Below are positions 29,006 through 38,200 of a DNA stretch of 64,000 nt, piece by piece. Position 1 is the first letter of the stretch; the number at the start of each line of letters is the position of its first letter. This DNA comes from Candidatus Omnitrophota bacterium. Its GTDB lineage: Bacteria > Omnitrophota > Gorgyraeia > 2-01-FULL-45-10. The notes under the pieces are model-generated. The model was not told the DNA's origin, searched no databases, and saw only the letters and a list, made by a program, of their open reading frames with translations. The position numbers and the translations under genes are program-made. The stretch is taken from the NCBI GenBank assembly GCA_041650805.1, contig JBAZKM010000004.1, positions 62,001 through 126,000 on the forward strand, written 5' to 3'.

Positions 29006-29854
29006 ATGGCTAAAGTAATAGCGATATGTAATCAAAAAGGCGGTGTTGGAAAGACGACAACCGCAATAAATCTCGCCACTTGCCTTGCCTTATCAGGTAT
29101 AAAGATACTGCTCATCGATATAGACCCACAGGGCAACGCTACAAGCGGTTTAGGAATAGACAAGCATACTATAAAGACGAGCGTCTACGACCTCCTGGTG
29201 GACGAATCCGACCCAAAATCGGTCATTTTAAAGACCGGCATAGATAACCTTTCCATCATACCGTCAAATTTGAATCTTACAGGCGCAGAGGTTGAGTTGG
29301 TTGGCATTATGGGTAGAGAGTATCGGCTCAAAAAGGCTCTTGCCGCAATAAGCCAGGATTACGATTTCATATTGATAGACTGTCCGCCATCGCTCGGTTT
29401 ATTGACCATAAATGCTTTATCATCAGCATATTCCGTACTTATACCGATACAATGCGAATATTATGCACTTGAAGGGCTGAGTCAACTCTCTAATACTATA
29501 AATCTGGTAAGAGAAAACCTGAATCCTTCGCTGCTCATAGAAGGCGTTCTTCTTACGATGGCAGATTTCAGGACTAAGCTTACCAATGAAGTTATAAATG
29601 AAGTAAGGAACTTTTTTAAAGAGAAAGTATATAACACTGTGATACCCAGGAATATACGTTTAACAGAAGCGCCCGGTTTTGGGAAACCGATCGCCCTATA
29701 TGATAAAAATTCGATCGGCGCTCAGAAGTACCAGGATTTCACAAATGAATTTTTAGGAGTAAAGAAAGACGGCTCTGTTACTAGCCAGACAAATTTACAT
29801 AACGATAGTATTGATAGTAACTTACAAAAAGTTGAGGAAGGAGAAGTTAAATGA
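29006..29854 (+). CDS. parA: Chromosome partitioning ATPase ParA (Soj)
   Basis: The 282-residue ATPase has the deviant Walker A KGGVGKTTTAINLA, the switch DIDPQGNATSGLG and DCPPSLGLLT. It moves ParB-parS complexes along the nucleoid. I start at ATG 29006 (MAKVIAICNQKGG). A GTG at 28988 lies in frame but inside the parS-like site. No clear Shine-Dalgarno is seen. A hydrophilic tail of about 30 residues follows the core. The stop overlaps parB. Confidence 0.93.
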   Translation: MAKVIAICNQKGGVGKTTTAINLATCLALSGIKILLIDIDPQGNATSGLGIDKHTIKTSVYDLLVDESDPKSVILKTGIDNLSIIPSNLNLTGAEVELVGIMGREYRLKKALAAISQDYDFILIDCPPSLGLLTINALSSAYSVLIPIQCEYYALEGLSQLSNTINLVRENLNPSLLIEGVLLTMADFRTKLTNEVINEVRNFFKEKVYNTVIPRNIRLTEAPGFGKPIALYDKNSIGAQKYQDFTNEFLGVKKDGSVTSQTNLHNDSIDSNLQKVEEGEVK

Positions 29855-30711
29855 CTCAAAGCCGAGCTTTAGGTAAAGGGTTGAGCGCACTCATCCCACA
29901 AAGGGAAGCGGCAGGTCCGGGTCCCCAGGAACAGGTGATGAACATCCCGATCTCACAGATAAGGACCAGTAAATATCAACCGCGCCTTGAGTTCAACCAG
30001 GAGAGGCTGAATGAACTGGTGAGCTCCATACGGGAGAAGGGAGTGGTGCAGCCGGTATTGGTCCGGCGTGTCGATAACGGCTATGAGTTGATCGCCGGAG
30101 AGCGGAGGCTGCGGGCCGTAAAGAATCTCGGGATCGCCAACATCCCCGCCATAGTCAGGGAGGTGGGGGAGATCGACATGCTAGAAATGGCGCTCATCGA
30201 GAACATACAGCGGGAAGGGCTGAACCCGATGGAGGAGGCCAACGCATTCCAGCGGTTCGCGACCGATTTTAATTTCACCCAGGAGAAGATAGCAAAGGTC
30301 CTCGGCAAGGACCGTTCTACCATTGCAAATACGCTTCGCCTTCTCGCCCTCCCGAAAAAGATACAGGAGTACATCTCCAAGAATATCCTGACGGCAGGAC
30401 ATGCGAAGGCGCTCCTTGCCCTCCCGACGGAGAGCGAGCAGCTGCGTGTCGCCACGCTCATAATAAAGAAAGCCCTCTCGGTACGGGAGACGGAACAACT
30501 GGTATCCAAAAGGGTCTCCGGCACCAAGAGGAGACAGGCGCTCAAGGACCCCCACATAGGGGAGATCGAATCGCGCCTTCAGCAGGCGCTGGGGACCAGG
30601 GTGAAGATATTCCACGGGAAGAAGCGCGGGAGGATACAGATCGAATACTATTCTTACGAGGACCTTAACCGCCTCGTCGATATCTTTGCCCAGAAACCGG
30701 GCGCCAACTAA
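29851..30711 (+). CDS. parB: Chromosome partitioning protein ParB (Spo0J)
   Basis: The 286-residue protein begins RALGKGLSALIP. The CTP-binding ParB motif GERRLRAVKNLG is near residue 77. The helix-turn-helix is EKIAKVLGKDRSTIANTLRLL, and a C-terminal dimerisation domain follows. It loads at parS and slides as a clamp. Coupling to parA is by ATGA. Confidence 0.95.
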   Translation: MTQSRALGKGLSALIPQREAAGPGPQEQVMNIPISQIRTSKYQPRLEFNQERLNELVSSIREKGVVQPVLVRRVDNGYELIAGERRLRAVKNLGIANIPAIVREVGEIDMLEMALIENIQREGLNPMEEANAFQRFATDFNFTQEKIAKVLGKDRSTIANTLRLLALPKKIQEYISKNILTAGHAKALLALPTESEQLRVATLIIKKALSVRETEQLVSKRVSGTKRRQALKDPHIGEIESRLQQALGTRVKIFHGKKRGRIQIEYYSYEDLNRLVDIFAQKPGAN

Positions 30712-30715
30712 TCGG

Positions 30716-30744
30716 TTGACAGAGAGAGGGTTTTATAGTTAAAT
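30716..30744 (+). promoter_or_regulatory. Possible promoter of ndk
   Basis: A perfect TTGACA is followed 17 bp later by a weaker TTAAAT, in the 63-bp gap before ndk. Confidence 0.4.
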
Positions 30745-30774
30745 AAGCATTCCGCATTCCACGGGGGAGGGTAA

Positions 30775-31272
30775 ATGGACCAACAGACGCTTGTATTGAT
30801 AAAACCGGACGGTCTTAAGAAATCGCTCACCGGCAATGTCCTGACCAGGTTATCCGAGACGAAGCTCGATATCGTGGCTGCCAAGATAGTCAAAGTATCG
30901 CGCGAGCTCGCCGAGCAGCACTATATATCGCTGAAAGATAAGCCGTTCTTCGAAGAGCTTCTGAAATATCTCATGGGGGAGTACCATAAGAAGAAGGTCA
31001 TGGCGCTCGTATACTGGGGGGAGGATGCGATAAAGAAGGTCAGGACCATCTGCGGCGCGACAAACCCGGAAGAGGCGGATCCCGTCTCCATCAGGGGCGC
31101 ATACGGCAGGATCACCACGAAGGGTGTCTACGAAAACGTCATACACGCCTCGACGAATGACCAGGAATCGGAGCGCGAGATAAAGTTGTGGTTCCAGCCC
31201 GACGAGATCATCCTCGACCTCTACCCGACCAAGACCGTAAAGACATCGGCCCAGCGGAGAGTGTGGGCGTAA
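30775..31272 (+). CDS. ndk: Nucleoside diphosphate kinase
   Basis: The 165-residue enzyme transfers phosphate from ATP to nucleoside diphosphates through a phospho-His. LVLIKPDGLKKSL opens it, and the active-site His is in ENVIHASTNDQESEREI. It is longer than the usual 140-150 residues through a C-terminal tail (DLYPTKTVKTSAQRRVWA) and a slightly expanded middle. GGGGAGGG precedes the ATG. Confidence 0.95.
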   Translation: MDQQTLVLIKPDGLKKSLTGNVLTRLSETKLDIVAAKIVKVSRELAEQHYISLKDKPFFEELLKYLMGEYHKKKVMALVYWGEDAIKKVRTICGATNPEEADPVSIRGAYGRITTKGVYENVIHASTNDQESEREIKLWFQPDEIILDLYPTKTVKTSAQRRVWA

Positions 31273-31277
31273 AAAGC

Positions 31278-31350
31278 GGTCCACAGTCGACTGTCCATGG
31301 TCGACCGTATAAAGCATTTACTGTGGACCATCGACTATGGACCGTGGACT
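31278..31350. repeat. Inverted pair of 7-nt arrays after ndk
   Basis: The left array (31278-31308, GTCCACA/GTCGACT/GTCCATG units) and the right array (31321-31350, GTGGACC/TCGACTA units) are reverse complements around an AT-rich loop. It fills most of the ndk-yicC gap. Confidence 0.8.
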
Positions 31351-31373
31351 AACGTAGTTATTACGAGGCGTAA

Positions 31374-32252
31374 ATGATACGATCGATGACAGGGTTCGGG
31401 CGGGGCGACGCCAGGGTGAAGAACGGCCAGATCACCATCGAAATAAAGACGGTCAATCATAAATTTTTTGACGCCACGTTAAAGCTGCCCAATAATATCT
31501 CCACGTTCGAGGACAAGATAAAAGAGGTGATGCAGAAGAGCGTGGCGCGCGGGAAGATATATATCAACCTCATATATGACGGCGCGCTGGCCAAGGAAGA
31601 ACGTATAAGCATCAATAAAAGTATCGTTAAAAATTATTACGACGAGCTGAAGCGCCTTAAAAAGCATCTCGGGCTGAAAGACGATATCACCATAAAGGAT
31701 CTGGCCGCGCTCCCCGGGGTCATAAATTATGAAGTGCGCGAAAAAGGCCTCGGCGAACTCTGGCCGAAGATAAAGAAGGCGCTCGATAAGGCGATCGCGC
31801 GGCTCACCGCCGACAGGGAAAAAGAGGGCAGGTCTATTTATAACGATCTCAATGCCAGGGCCGGGAAGATAGAAAAGATGCTGACCGTCATAAAGTCGAG
31901 AGCGCACACCGGTCTGGACGAGTACCGTAAAAGATTCGCGGAGCGCGTGAAGGACATCACCGGCGGGCGCGATATAGACAGGGGCCGGCTCGAGATGGAG
32001 GTCGCCATATTCGCGAAGAACAGCGATATATCCGAAGAGATCACGCGGCTCAAGAGCCACCTGGTGAATTTTAAGAAGACGATATCCGGGAGCGGCGACG
32101 TAGGGAAGAAGCTCGATTTCATAGCGCAGGAACTCCACAGGGAGATCAATACCATCGGTTCCAAGGCGGGCGACTTCAAAATATCGAAGAACGTCATCGA
32201 GATAAAGGGCGAGATAGAAAAGATCAGGGAACAGGCAAAGAACGTAGAGTAG
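31374..32252 (+). CDS. yicC: YicC/YloC family endoribonuclease
   Basis: The 292-residue protein has the family N-terminus MIRSMTGFGRG and the C-terminal HREINTIGSKAGDFKISKNVIEIKGEIEKIREQ. YicC proteins are RNases linked to small-RNA turnover. It precedes gmk and rpoZ, a widely conserved order. GAGGCG lies before the ATG. Confidence 0.92.
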   Translation: MIRSMTGFGRGDARVKNGQITIEIKTVNHKFFDATLKLPNNISTFEDKIKEVMQKSVARGKIYINLIYDGALAKEERISINKSIVKNYYDELKRLKKHLGLKDDITIKDLAALPGVINYEVREKGLGELWPKIKKALDKAIARLTADREKEGRSIYNDLNARAGKIEKMLTVIKSRAHTGLDEYRKRFAERVKDITGGRDIDRGRLEMEVAIFAKNSDISEEITRLKSHLVNFKKTISGSGDVGKKLDFIAQELHREINTIGSKAGDFKISKNVIEIKGEIEKIREQAKNVE

Positions 32253-32255
32253 ACG

Positions 32256-32861
32256 GTGAGCTCTCATGCAAAAGGCACGTTATTCATAATCTCCGCGCCA
32301 TCCGGCTCGGGAAAGACGACCCTGTGCAAAAAGCTCCTGGCCGACGGCCTCGACCTCGTGCCGTCGGTATCGGTCACGACCAGGCCCCCGAGGCCGGGTG
32401 AGAAGAACGGCGCAGATTACCACTTCATAAAGAACGGAAAATTCAAGGAACTGATAAGGCACGGGGGCTTTCTCGAGCACGAGGAGAATTTCGGTAACCT
32501 GTACGGCACCCCGAAAAAATTTATAAAAGACGCTCTCGACAAAGGGAAGTCGGTCGTTTTAAGTATCGACGTAAAGGGCGCGATGAAGGTGAGGGGCGCG
32601 TACCCGAAGAACAGCGTCATGATATTCATCCTCCCGCCTTCGATGAGGATCCTGAAGAAGCGTCTCCGCGAAAGGATGTCGGACGGCGAAGAGACGATGG
32701 CAGTGAGGTTGCGGCTGGCAAGGAAGGAGATGGCGTGTAAAGATAGATACGATTACAGGGTCGTTAACGATGAATTGCACACGGCATACCGCAAGTTAAA
32801 AAATATAATCAAAAGAGAGATCAAAAAGAGACAGGAGAGATCATGCAGGCAGCACCCATAG
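32256..32861 (+). CDS. gmk: Guanylate kinase
   Basis: The 201-residue kinase phosphorylates GMP to GDP. The P-loop is SAPSGSGKTTL near residue 14. TRPPRPGEKNGADYHF is the GMP-binding segment, and HEENFGNLYGTP follows. It starts at GTG 32256, three bases after the yicC stop; there is no in-frame ATG near the N-terminus. It overlaps rpoZ by 19 bases. Confidence 0.95.
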   Translation: MSSHAKGTLFIISAPSGSGKTTLCKKLLADGLDLVPSVSVTTRPPRPGEKNGADYHFIKNGKFKELIRHGGFLEHEENFGNLYGTPKKFIKDALDKGKSVVLSIDVKGAMKVRGAYPKNSVMIFILPPSMRILKKRLRERMSDGEETMAVRLRLARKEMACKDRYDYRVVNDELHTAYRKLKNIIKREIKKRQERSCRQHP

Positions 32862-33046
32862 ATAAGTTATACGACAAGGCAGGCAGTACCTATAAGCTGG
32901 TGATAATGGCATCCCGCCGGGCGGTGGAGCTTAACGAAGGGGCGGGCAAGCTCGTCGACGCGACACCGGACATGAAGCCGGGGGCGATCGCCCTGAAAGA
33001 GATACTCGAAGGGAAGATCTCGTTCAAGATCAAAGAGGAGAAATGA
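32843..33046 (+). CDS. rpoZ: RNA polymerase omega subunit
   Basis: The 67-residue subunit reads KLYDKAGSTYKLVIMASRRAVEL and GAIALKEILEGKI, the omega pattern. It helps assemble the beta' subunit. AGGAGA precedes the ATG within the end of gmk; coaC overlaps its stop. Confidence 0.92.
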   Translation: MQAAPIDKLYDKAGSTYKLVIMASRRAVELNEGAGKLVDATPDMKPGAIALKEILEGKISFKIKEEK

Positions 33047-33588
33047 CCGCACGTCCGAAGTCGGTGATCCTGGGGGTAACGGGGGGCATAGCCGCTTACA
33101 GGGCATGCGAGATCATCACCATGTTGAGAAGGGATGCCGTCGACGTCACCGTCCTCCTTACGCGGGAGGCGAAAGAGTTCATAGCTCCGCTTACGCTCCA
33201 GACGCTATCCGGCAATAAGGTCATATCCGATATGTTCGAGCTGCCCGATGAATGGAACCCCGTACATACGTCCCTGGCGGATAAGGCAGACCTTGTCATC
33301 ATAGCTCCGGCGAGCGCAAATATACTGGGCAAGATGGCCCACGGGATATGCGACGACATCATCACGTGCACCGTACTGGCTACGAAGGCACCCGTCCTGA
33401 TAGCCCCTGCCATGAACGAGAAGATGTATAAGCATAAAGCCGTCCGGGAAAATATAGAGCGGCTCAAATCCTTCGGTTACAACTTCGTAGGGCCGATCAA
33501 AGGGCGCCTCGCCTGCGGGCACGAAGATATAGGCCACATCGCCGATACAAAAGAGATCGTAAGGGAAGCGAAACGGTTTCTACGGTGA
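33043..33588 (+). CDS. coaC: Phosphopantothenoylcysteine decarboxylase (CoaC), separate gene
   Basis: The 181-residue flavoprotein makes 4'-phosphopantetheine. It has GVTGGIAAYRACEI, the catalytic His in NPVHTSLAD, APAMNEKMYKH and the substrate-clamp Cys in GRLACGHEDIGH. In most bacteria this domain is fused to CoaB; here the two are distinct genes overlapping by GTGA. Together they cover the full CoaBC activity. Confidence 0.93.
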   Translation: MTARPKSVILGVTGGIAAYRACEIITMLRRDAVDVTVLLTREAKEFIAPLTLQTLSGNKVISDMFELPDEWNPVHTSLADKADLVIIAPASANILGKMAHGICDDIITCTVLATKAPVLIAPAMNEKMYKHKAVRENIERLKSFGYNFVGPIKGRLACGHEDIGHIADTKEIVREAKRFLR

Positions 33589-34259
33589 ACCCCGCATCCA
33601 GCAAAAGACCCAAATATATAGTGGTGACGGCCGGACCGACCCGGGAGAAGATAGACCCGGTCCGTTTCATATCCAACTACTCGACGGGGACGTTCGGGTA
33701 CGAGATCGCCGGGGAGGCGCGCCGCAGGGGCCATCGCGTAACGCTCGTGAGCGGGCCTGCATGCCTCAAGAGGCCGGCAGGCGTCAGGCGGATCATGGTC
33801 GAGAGCGCGACGGAGATGCGTTCTGCGCTCTCGGGGGAGTTCAAAAAGGCCGACTGCGTGATAATGGCGGCGGCCGTATCCGATTGGAGGCCGCTGTCGA
33901 GCCGGTCGAGAAAGATGAAGAGGGCCACCGGCAGGAAGATCGTGCTAGAGATGGCCGAGAACCCGGACATACTTGCAGGGCTCGGCCGTAAAAAAGGGAA
34001 TAAGGTGCTGGTAGGGTTTGCCCTGGAGACCGAGCATATGTATACAAATGCCCTGAAGAAATTAAGAGAGAAGAATCTCGACCTTATAGTCGCGAACAGG
34101 TGTTCAAAGGGCGGCACGGCTTTCGGTCCCGGGAAGACGGATATAGCGATCATCGACAGGCGGGGAGGCCGGACCTCTGCGCGCGGGAGATCGAAGCGCG
34201 AACTCGCCAAAATTATTCTTGACAAGGTTCTTGACCGCACGTATAGTGGCAAATTATGA
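33585..34259 (+). CDS. coaB: Phosphopantothenate-cysteine ligase (CoaB), separate gene
   Basis: The 224-residue ligase has VTAGPTREKIDPVRFISNYSTG, AAAVSDWRP and VGFALETE, as in the C-terminal half of CoaBC. It joins cysteine to phosphopantothenate. It starts at GTG overlapping the coaC stop. The frames differ, so this is a true split and not a misread stop. Confidence 0.93.
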   Translation: MNPASSKRPKYIVVTAGPTREKIDPVRFISNYSTGTFGYEIAGEARRRGHRVTLVSGPACLKRPAGVRRIMVESATEMRSALSGEFKKADCVIMAAAVSDWRPLSSRSRKMKRATGRKIVLEMAENPDILAGLGRKKGNKVLVGFALETEHMYTNALKKLREKNLDLIVANRCSKGGTAFGPGKTDIAIIDRRGGRTSARGRSKRELAKIILDKVLDRTYSGKL

Positions 34260-34696
34260 GGATGATGAAAAGTTCGCGGGGTTTCACTATAATAGAGGTG
34301 GTAGTCGTCGTCGCGGTATTCCTTGCGATCATCTCGATATTGGGACCGTTTGTGCGCATGGTCAAAGACCGGGCCAGCGCGATACAATGCGAAAATAATC
34401 TGAGGCGCCTCAGCATCGCGCTGCATACGTACGCCTCCGAACACGAAGATGCGTTCCCGCCGGATCTCGGGGCGCTCTACCCGGATTACGTCGGGGACCA
34501 GAAGGTATTCGACTGCGCGGCGAGCGGCTCTTTCGGCACACCCGAAAAGCCCGACTATTCGTACGCCCCCGGCCTGACGGAATCGTCGCTTCTCAAGACG
34601 CCGATCGTCGAGGACGCCGCCGGTAACCACGGCAGGAAAGGGAAGAATATCCTCAGGGTGGACGGTTCCGTAGAGTGGGCGGGTAGAAGATTTTAA
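34256..34696 (+). CDS. Type IV pilin-like / type II secretion pseudopilin
   Basis: The 146-residue protein has a prepilin peptidase site SSRG/FTIIEVVVVVAVF, a single hydrophobic helix and a globular domain typical of pseudopilins. This has ENNLRRLSIALHTYASEHEDAFPPDLGALYPDYV and a late NILRVDGSVEW. It overlaps the coaB stop. tRNA-Cys begins 7 nt after its stop. Its role, whether a minor pilin or a secretion pseudopilin, cannot be decided from this window. Confidence 0.85.
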   Translation: MRMMKSSRGFTIIEVVVVVAVFLAIISILGPFVRMVKDRASAIQCENNLRRLSIALHTYASEHEDAFPPDLGALYPDYVGDQKVFDCAASGSFGTPEKPDYSYAPGLTESSLLKTPIVEDAAGNHGRKGKNILRVDGSVEWAGRRF

Positions 34697-34703
34697 CGTA
34701 CGA

Positions 34704-34778
34704 GGCGGCTTAGCCAAGTGGTAAGGCAAAGGTCTGCAAAACCTTTATGCTCCGGTTCAAATCCGGAAGCCGCCTCCA
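34704..34778 (+). tRNA. tRNA-Cys (anticodon GCA)
   Basis: A 75-nt tRNA. The acceptor GGCGGCT pairs with AGCCGCC. The anticodon loop CTGCAAA gives GCA, the T-loop is TTCAAAT, the discriminator is T, and CCA is encoded. It follows the pseudopilin gene by 7 nt. Confidence 0.95.
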
Positions 34779-34803
34779 ATTCTTCAGTAACTTGGCATCA
34801 TGT

Positions 34804-34880
34804 GGACGCGTAGCTCAGTTGGTTAGAGTGCTTCCTTGACATGGAAGAGGTCACAGGTTCGACCCCTGTCGCGTCCACCA
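34804..34880 (+). tRNA. tRNA-Val (anticodon GAC)
   Basis: A 77-nt tRNA. The acceptor GGACGCG pairs with CGCGTCC. The anticodon stem CTTCC/GGAAG has loop TTGACAT, giving GAC. The discriminator is A and CCA is encoded. A 109-bp repeat begins at the very next base. Confidence 0.95.
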
Positions 34881-34989
34881 TCCGCCTTCGTCGACAACAG
34901 GCAGACGACAGAAGGCTTCGGCGGATGAGCCCGCCGAAGCACCGATTCGTTTGACAGTTGATTGCGAAGGCGGGCCACAAAAGAGAGAT
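34881..34989 (+). repeat. tRNA-Val tail element, copy 2 (109 bp)
   Basis: It begins immediately after CCA of tRNA-Val(GAC) and matches 6088-6196 (other strand) with about three differences, then similarity stops abruptly. It has the same paired ends and internal GC hairpin. No clear duplicate of the tRNA end is found on its far side, only a short CCCACCA near 35014. Confidence 0.75.
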
Positions 34990-35110
34990 AAGTTCATAGG
35001 GAGAGGGTATATCCCCCACCACTTAAATGCCCTCGCCTTATAATATAGTTATATCTCAAAATTCCCTCTTAATAATAGTTAATACATAAAAAAGCAAGAT
35101 ATTACCTCTT

Positions 35111-35150
35111 GTCTATATCATAATAAGCAGGTAAACTTATGATATAAGAC
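35111..35150 (+). promoter_or_regulatory. Inverted repeat upstream of the giant gene
   Basis: Arms 35111-35123 and 35137-35150 are reverse complements with a single bulged base and a 13-nt spacer. It lies about 105 nt before the giant gene's start and could be an operator or a leader hairpin. No strong promoter match was seen here. Confidence 0.45.
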
Positions 35151-35255
35151 GCTAGAGTGCACATTACTTGCCTGTATGTTAAGCAGATCCGGGCAGGTAA
35201 ATTTTTTTCATCCGTTGTTTTATGTATTTACAAAGAGCGAAGGAAACTATTGGAT

Positions 35256-38200
35256 ATGTCAGACGCTAGATCTGGTAGTACTCCTAATGTGATCTTGAAT
35301 AGACGCCCATTCAGGGTGACGATCGCCATTGTCACCCTGTGGGCGTTTTTACTTAATATTGTAGCATACGATCTGGCCTGGGCTGCCGGAACGCCTACAG
35401 AGCTTACTAGCGTCGGCCCTGATAGAGCCGGCGGCCCGGGCGTTGTGAAGGAACTGGACGCTTCGACATTTTCATTACCCCAGTATCTCGGTTCTATCCG
35501 CGACTCCTGGTCCCCTAAACCCTATACCCTATACCCTATACCCAATACTATAATCCACATCCAAGACGCCCACTGCAACTATTATGCCCAGCACAAGATA
35601 AAAGAGATAATAGAGTATCTGAATAGAGAATACGGCGTAGATACCGTAAATCTCGAGGGTGGGGCGATGGGTTACGACCTGTCCCCGTTTACGGATATAC
35701 GCGACAAAGATATCCGCGAAAAGGCGACCGACCATTTCGTGAAAGAGGGTTTGGTGAACGGCGCAGAGTACTTCGCCATCAACAACCCGGAGAAGATAGC
35801 GCTTTGGGGGGTAGAGGATGCCCGGCTCTATGTCGATAACCTCAATGTCTACAGGAGTTCAGCCGTCCGCAAGGCCGAGATCGAGAAGCATATTAAATCG
35901 CTCAACCACATCATCAACAACTTAAAACCGAAGATATATTCGAAAGAGCTTCTCGAGTTCGACCTGGCATATTCCTCATACAAGGCGCACAATTCGGAAT
36001 TCAAAGATTACCTGTCATACCTCATAACGAAAGCAAAAGAGAGGGCCATCAACGTAAAACAATTTACAAATATCTACATCCTAAGCCGGACGCTCGGCGA
36101 GGAGGGGAAGGTCGATTTTAAAAGAGCGAATATCGAACGCGACGTTATGATAGATGCGCTCGGGAAACGGCTTTCGAAAAGCGCTCTCGAGGAACTTGTG
36201 GTGAAGACGGTTGAATTCAAGGCGGAGAGGATATCGCAAAAGGAATTTTACGCGTACCTCACAGGTAAGGCGAAAGTCGCCGGCTTGGACATGGACGGCT
36301 TCCCCGAACTCCGCAGGTATATTATCTATATCTCTATGTACGAAGCGGTCGATAAGCCGAGCGTCATGGAAGAGATAGATGCCCTGGAAGCGAAGCTTCT
36401 GGAAGGCCTATATCGGAACGAGGAAGAGAGGACCTTAAGCCGTCTTTCGAAGAACCTGGCGTTATCGAAGAACATATTCGACATCTCGCTTACCAGGGAC
36501 GATTACCGTTACTACAAGAAGAACGAGGCGTCGTTCGATATGCGTAACTACGCCGTGTTCATCGAGCGGGAAGCGCCTGCGCGCGGTATCACGGCAAAGC
36601 TCGACAACGATATAGCCCACCTCGACAACTATAGGCGGGAGATGGCGAAGTTCTACGAGTATTCATTCAAGCGCGATGAGGCGTTCATACGGAATATTAA
36701 GTTAGGGGGTATAGGGTATAGGGTATCGGGTATAGTAACCCGAAAACCAGGGGCCGCGATCCTCGTGACCGGTGGGTTCCATTCCGAGAACCTCGCAGAA
36801 CTATTCAAGAAGAACGATATCGCCTACGTATCGATCATGCCGAACTTCAGATCCGGCGACGAGTATGAGTGCCCGTACTTCAAGATCCTTTCAGGCGAGA
36901 AGAATATCAGGATAAAAGAGTCATTACCGGCGGTCCTCACCGGCATGCTCCCGGTACCGGATCAGCTGAATCCGGCGGTGATGAGAGAGCTCGAAAAAAC
37001 CCAAAAACCGTTGGGCGCGGGAAGGATGAGGATGCAGGGGGAGCATGCATTTACACAGTTTTTGACGCGCATAGAACCGCTCCTTCTTATGTCTGAGGCC
37101 CTGTTGCCCATAATAATAGACAGGGCCATACAAAGATATGAGAGGACGAAAGAGCCGCAGGTTATCAATATAGGGATCGTGGGGGCAGGATATGGCCAGG
37201 AACCCGTATCCGTGGCGATCGCCCTTGATAGAAAGATAAGAAGTATGCTTGAGGACCGGCGTCTTCCCGGGGATTCTGTGAAGCTTGCAGTCCATATCAT
37301 GAGCAGGCCGTCCCCCATGCTCGATAAGCTTAGAGATAATGGAATAAGGTATCCGGCAGATTCGATCGCGCGACAGATCGCTCTCGGCAATATCTCAGAG
37401 ACCGAACGGGACAGGTATTTTGAAGATACGGGAACAGGGTCAAGGCGCACCCAGGCCCTGAACGATATCATGAAGTTTTATGAAGTCGATCTTTTGGACG
37501 ATCCGCAGGCAGAGGTGCCGCCTCTCGATGCGCTATTGGTCCACAATATCCTGCAGTATCTGATGCCGGGTGATATGCAAAGTGCGCAAGCGGCATTCGG
37601 ATATCTGGGTTCAATGGTAAAGCCGGGCGGGATCATTTCAGTCACGTCCCCGGAAGGAACCGCCGACAGATACGTTAAGGCAGCGTATGATGAGATGTTT
37701 AGCGGCCGCGGCGGATATGAGCAAGCGAAATTTGAAGGGTTACCCGTAGAGACAGTATTTTTTGTGAAGAAGACACCGCCCGCGCCGCAGGCCGGGTTCG
37801 GTCGCCTTGAGGTGATCTCAGGCGTAGCGGTGCTGACGGCAGCGGCAGCGACTTTCCACGCCGCAGGCATCGCCGCGGCGCTCGTTGTCGGGATCGCCGG
37901 CGCGCTCGCAGCAGCGCTCTTATTCAGGTATCTCAACCGGGCAACGTCGGAAGAAAAGACGGCCACACCGACACCTCATGAGGCCATGATAAGAGAATTA
38001 TGGGGAAGCGTTCCGCGACCGATCGGTGATGCGGAATTGCGAAAAGCCATCATAGAAAGATCTTTTTCTGGTGAAGCAGCCATGCGATGGGGTGCTGACA
38101 CGTTGTCGGACCTTATCGATTTTAATAAATCGAGGGCAGGGACGCTATATATTACGGCTATCATAGAAGCCAGTTTACCCAAGTTAGGGATAATGATACC

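Noticed and set aside
33677..34729. A 350-aa minus-strand ORF
   Set aside because: It overlaps coaB, the pseudopilin and tRNA-Cys on the other strand; those are clearly real.
35157..35255. Longer start of the giant protein
   Set aside because: It has no ribosome-binding site, and the signal peptide and its basic N-region are complete from the ATG at 35256.
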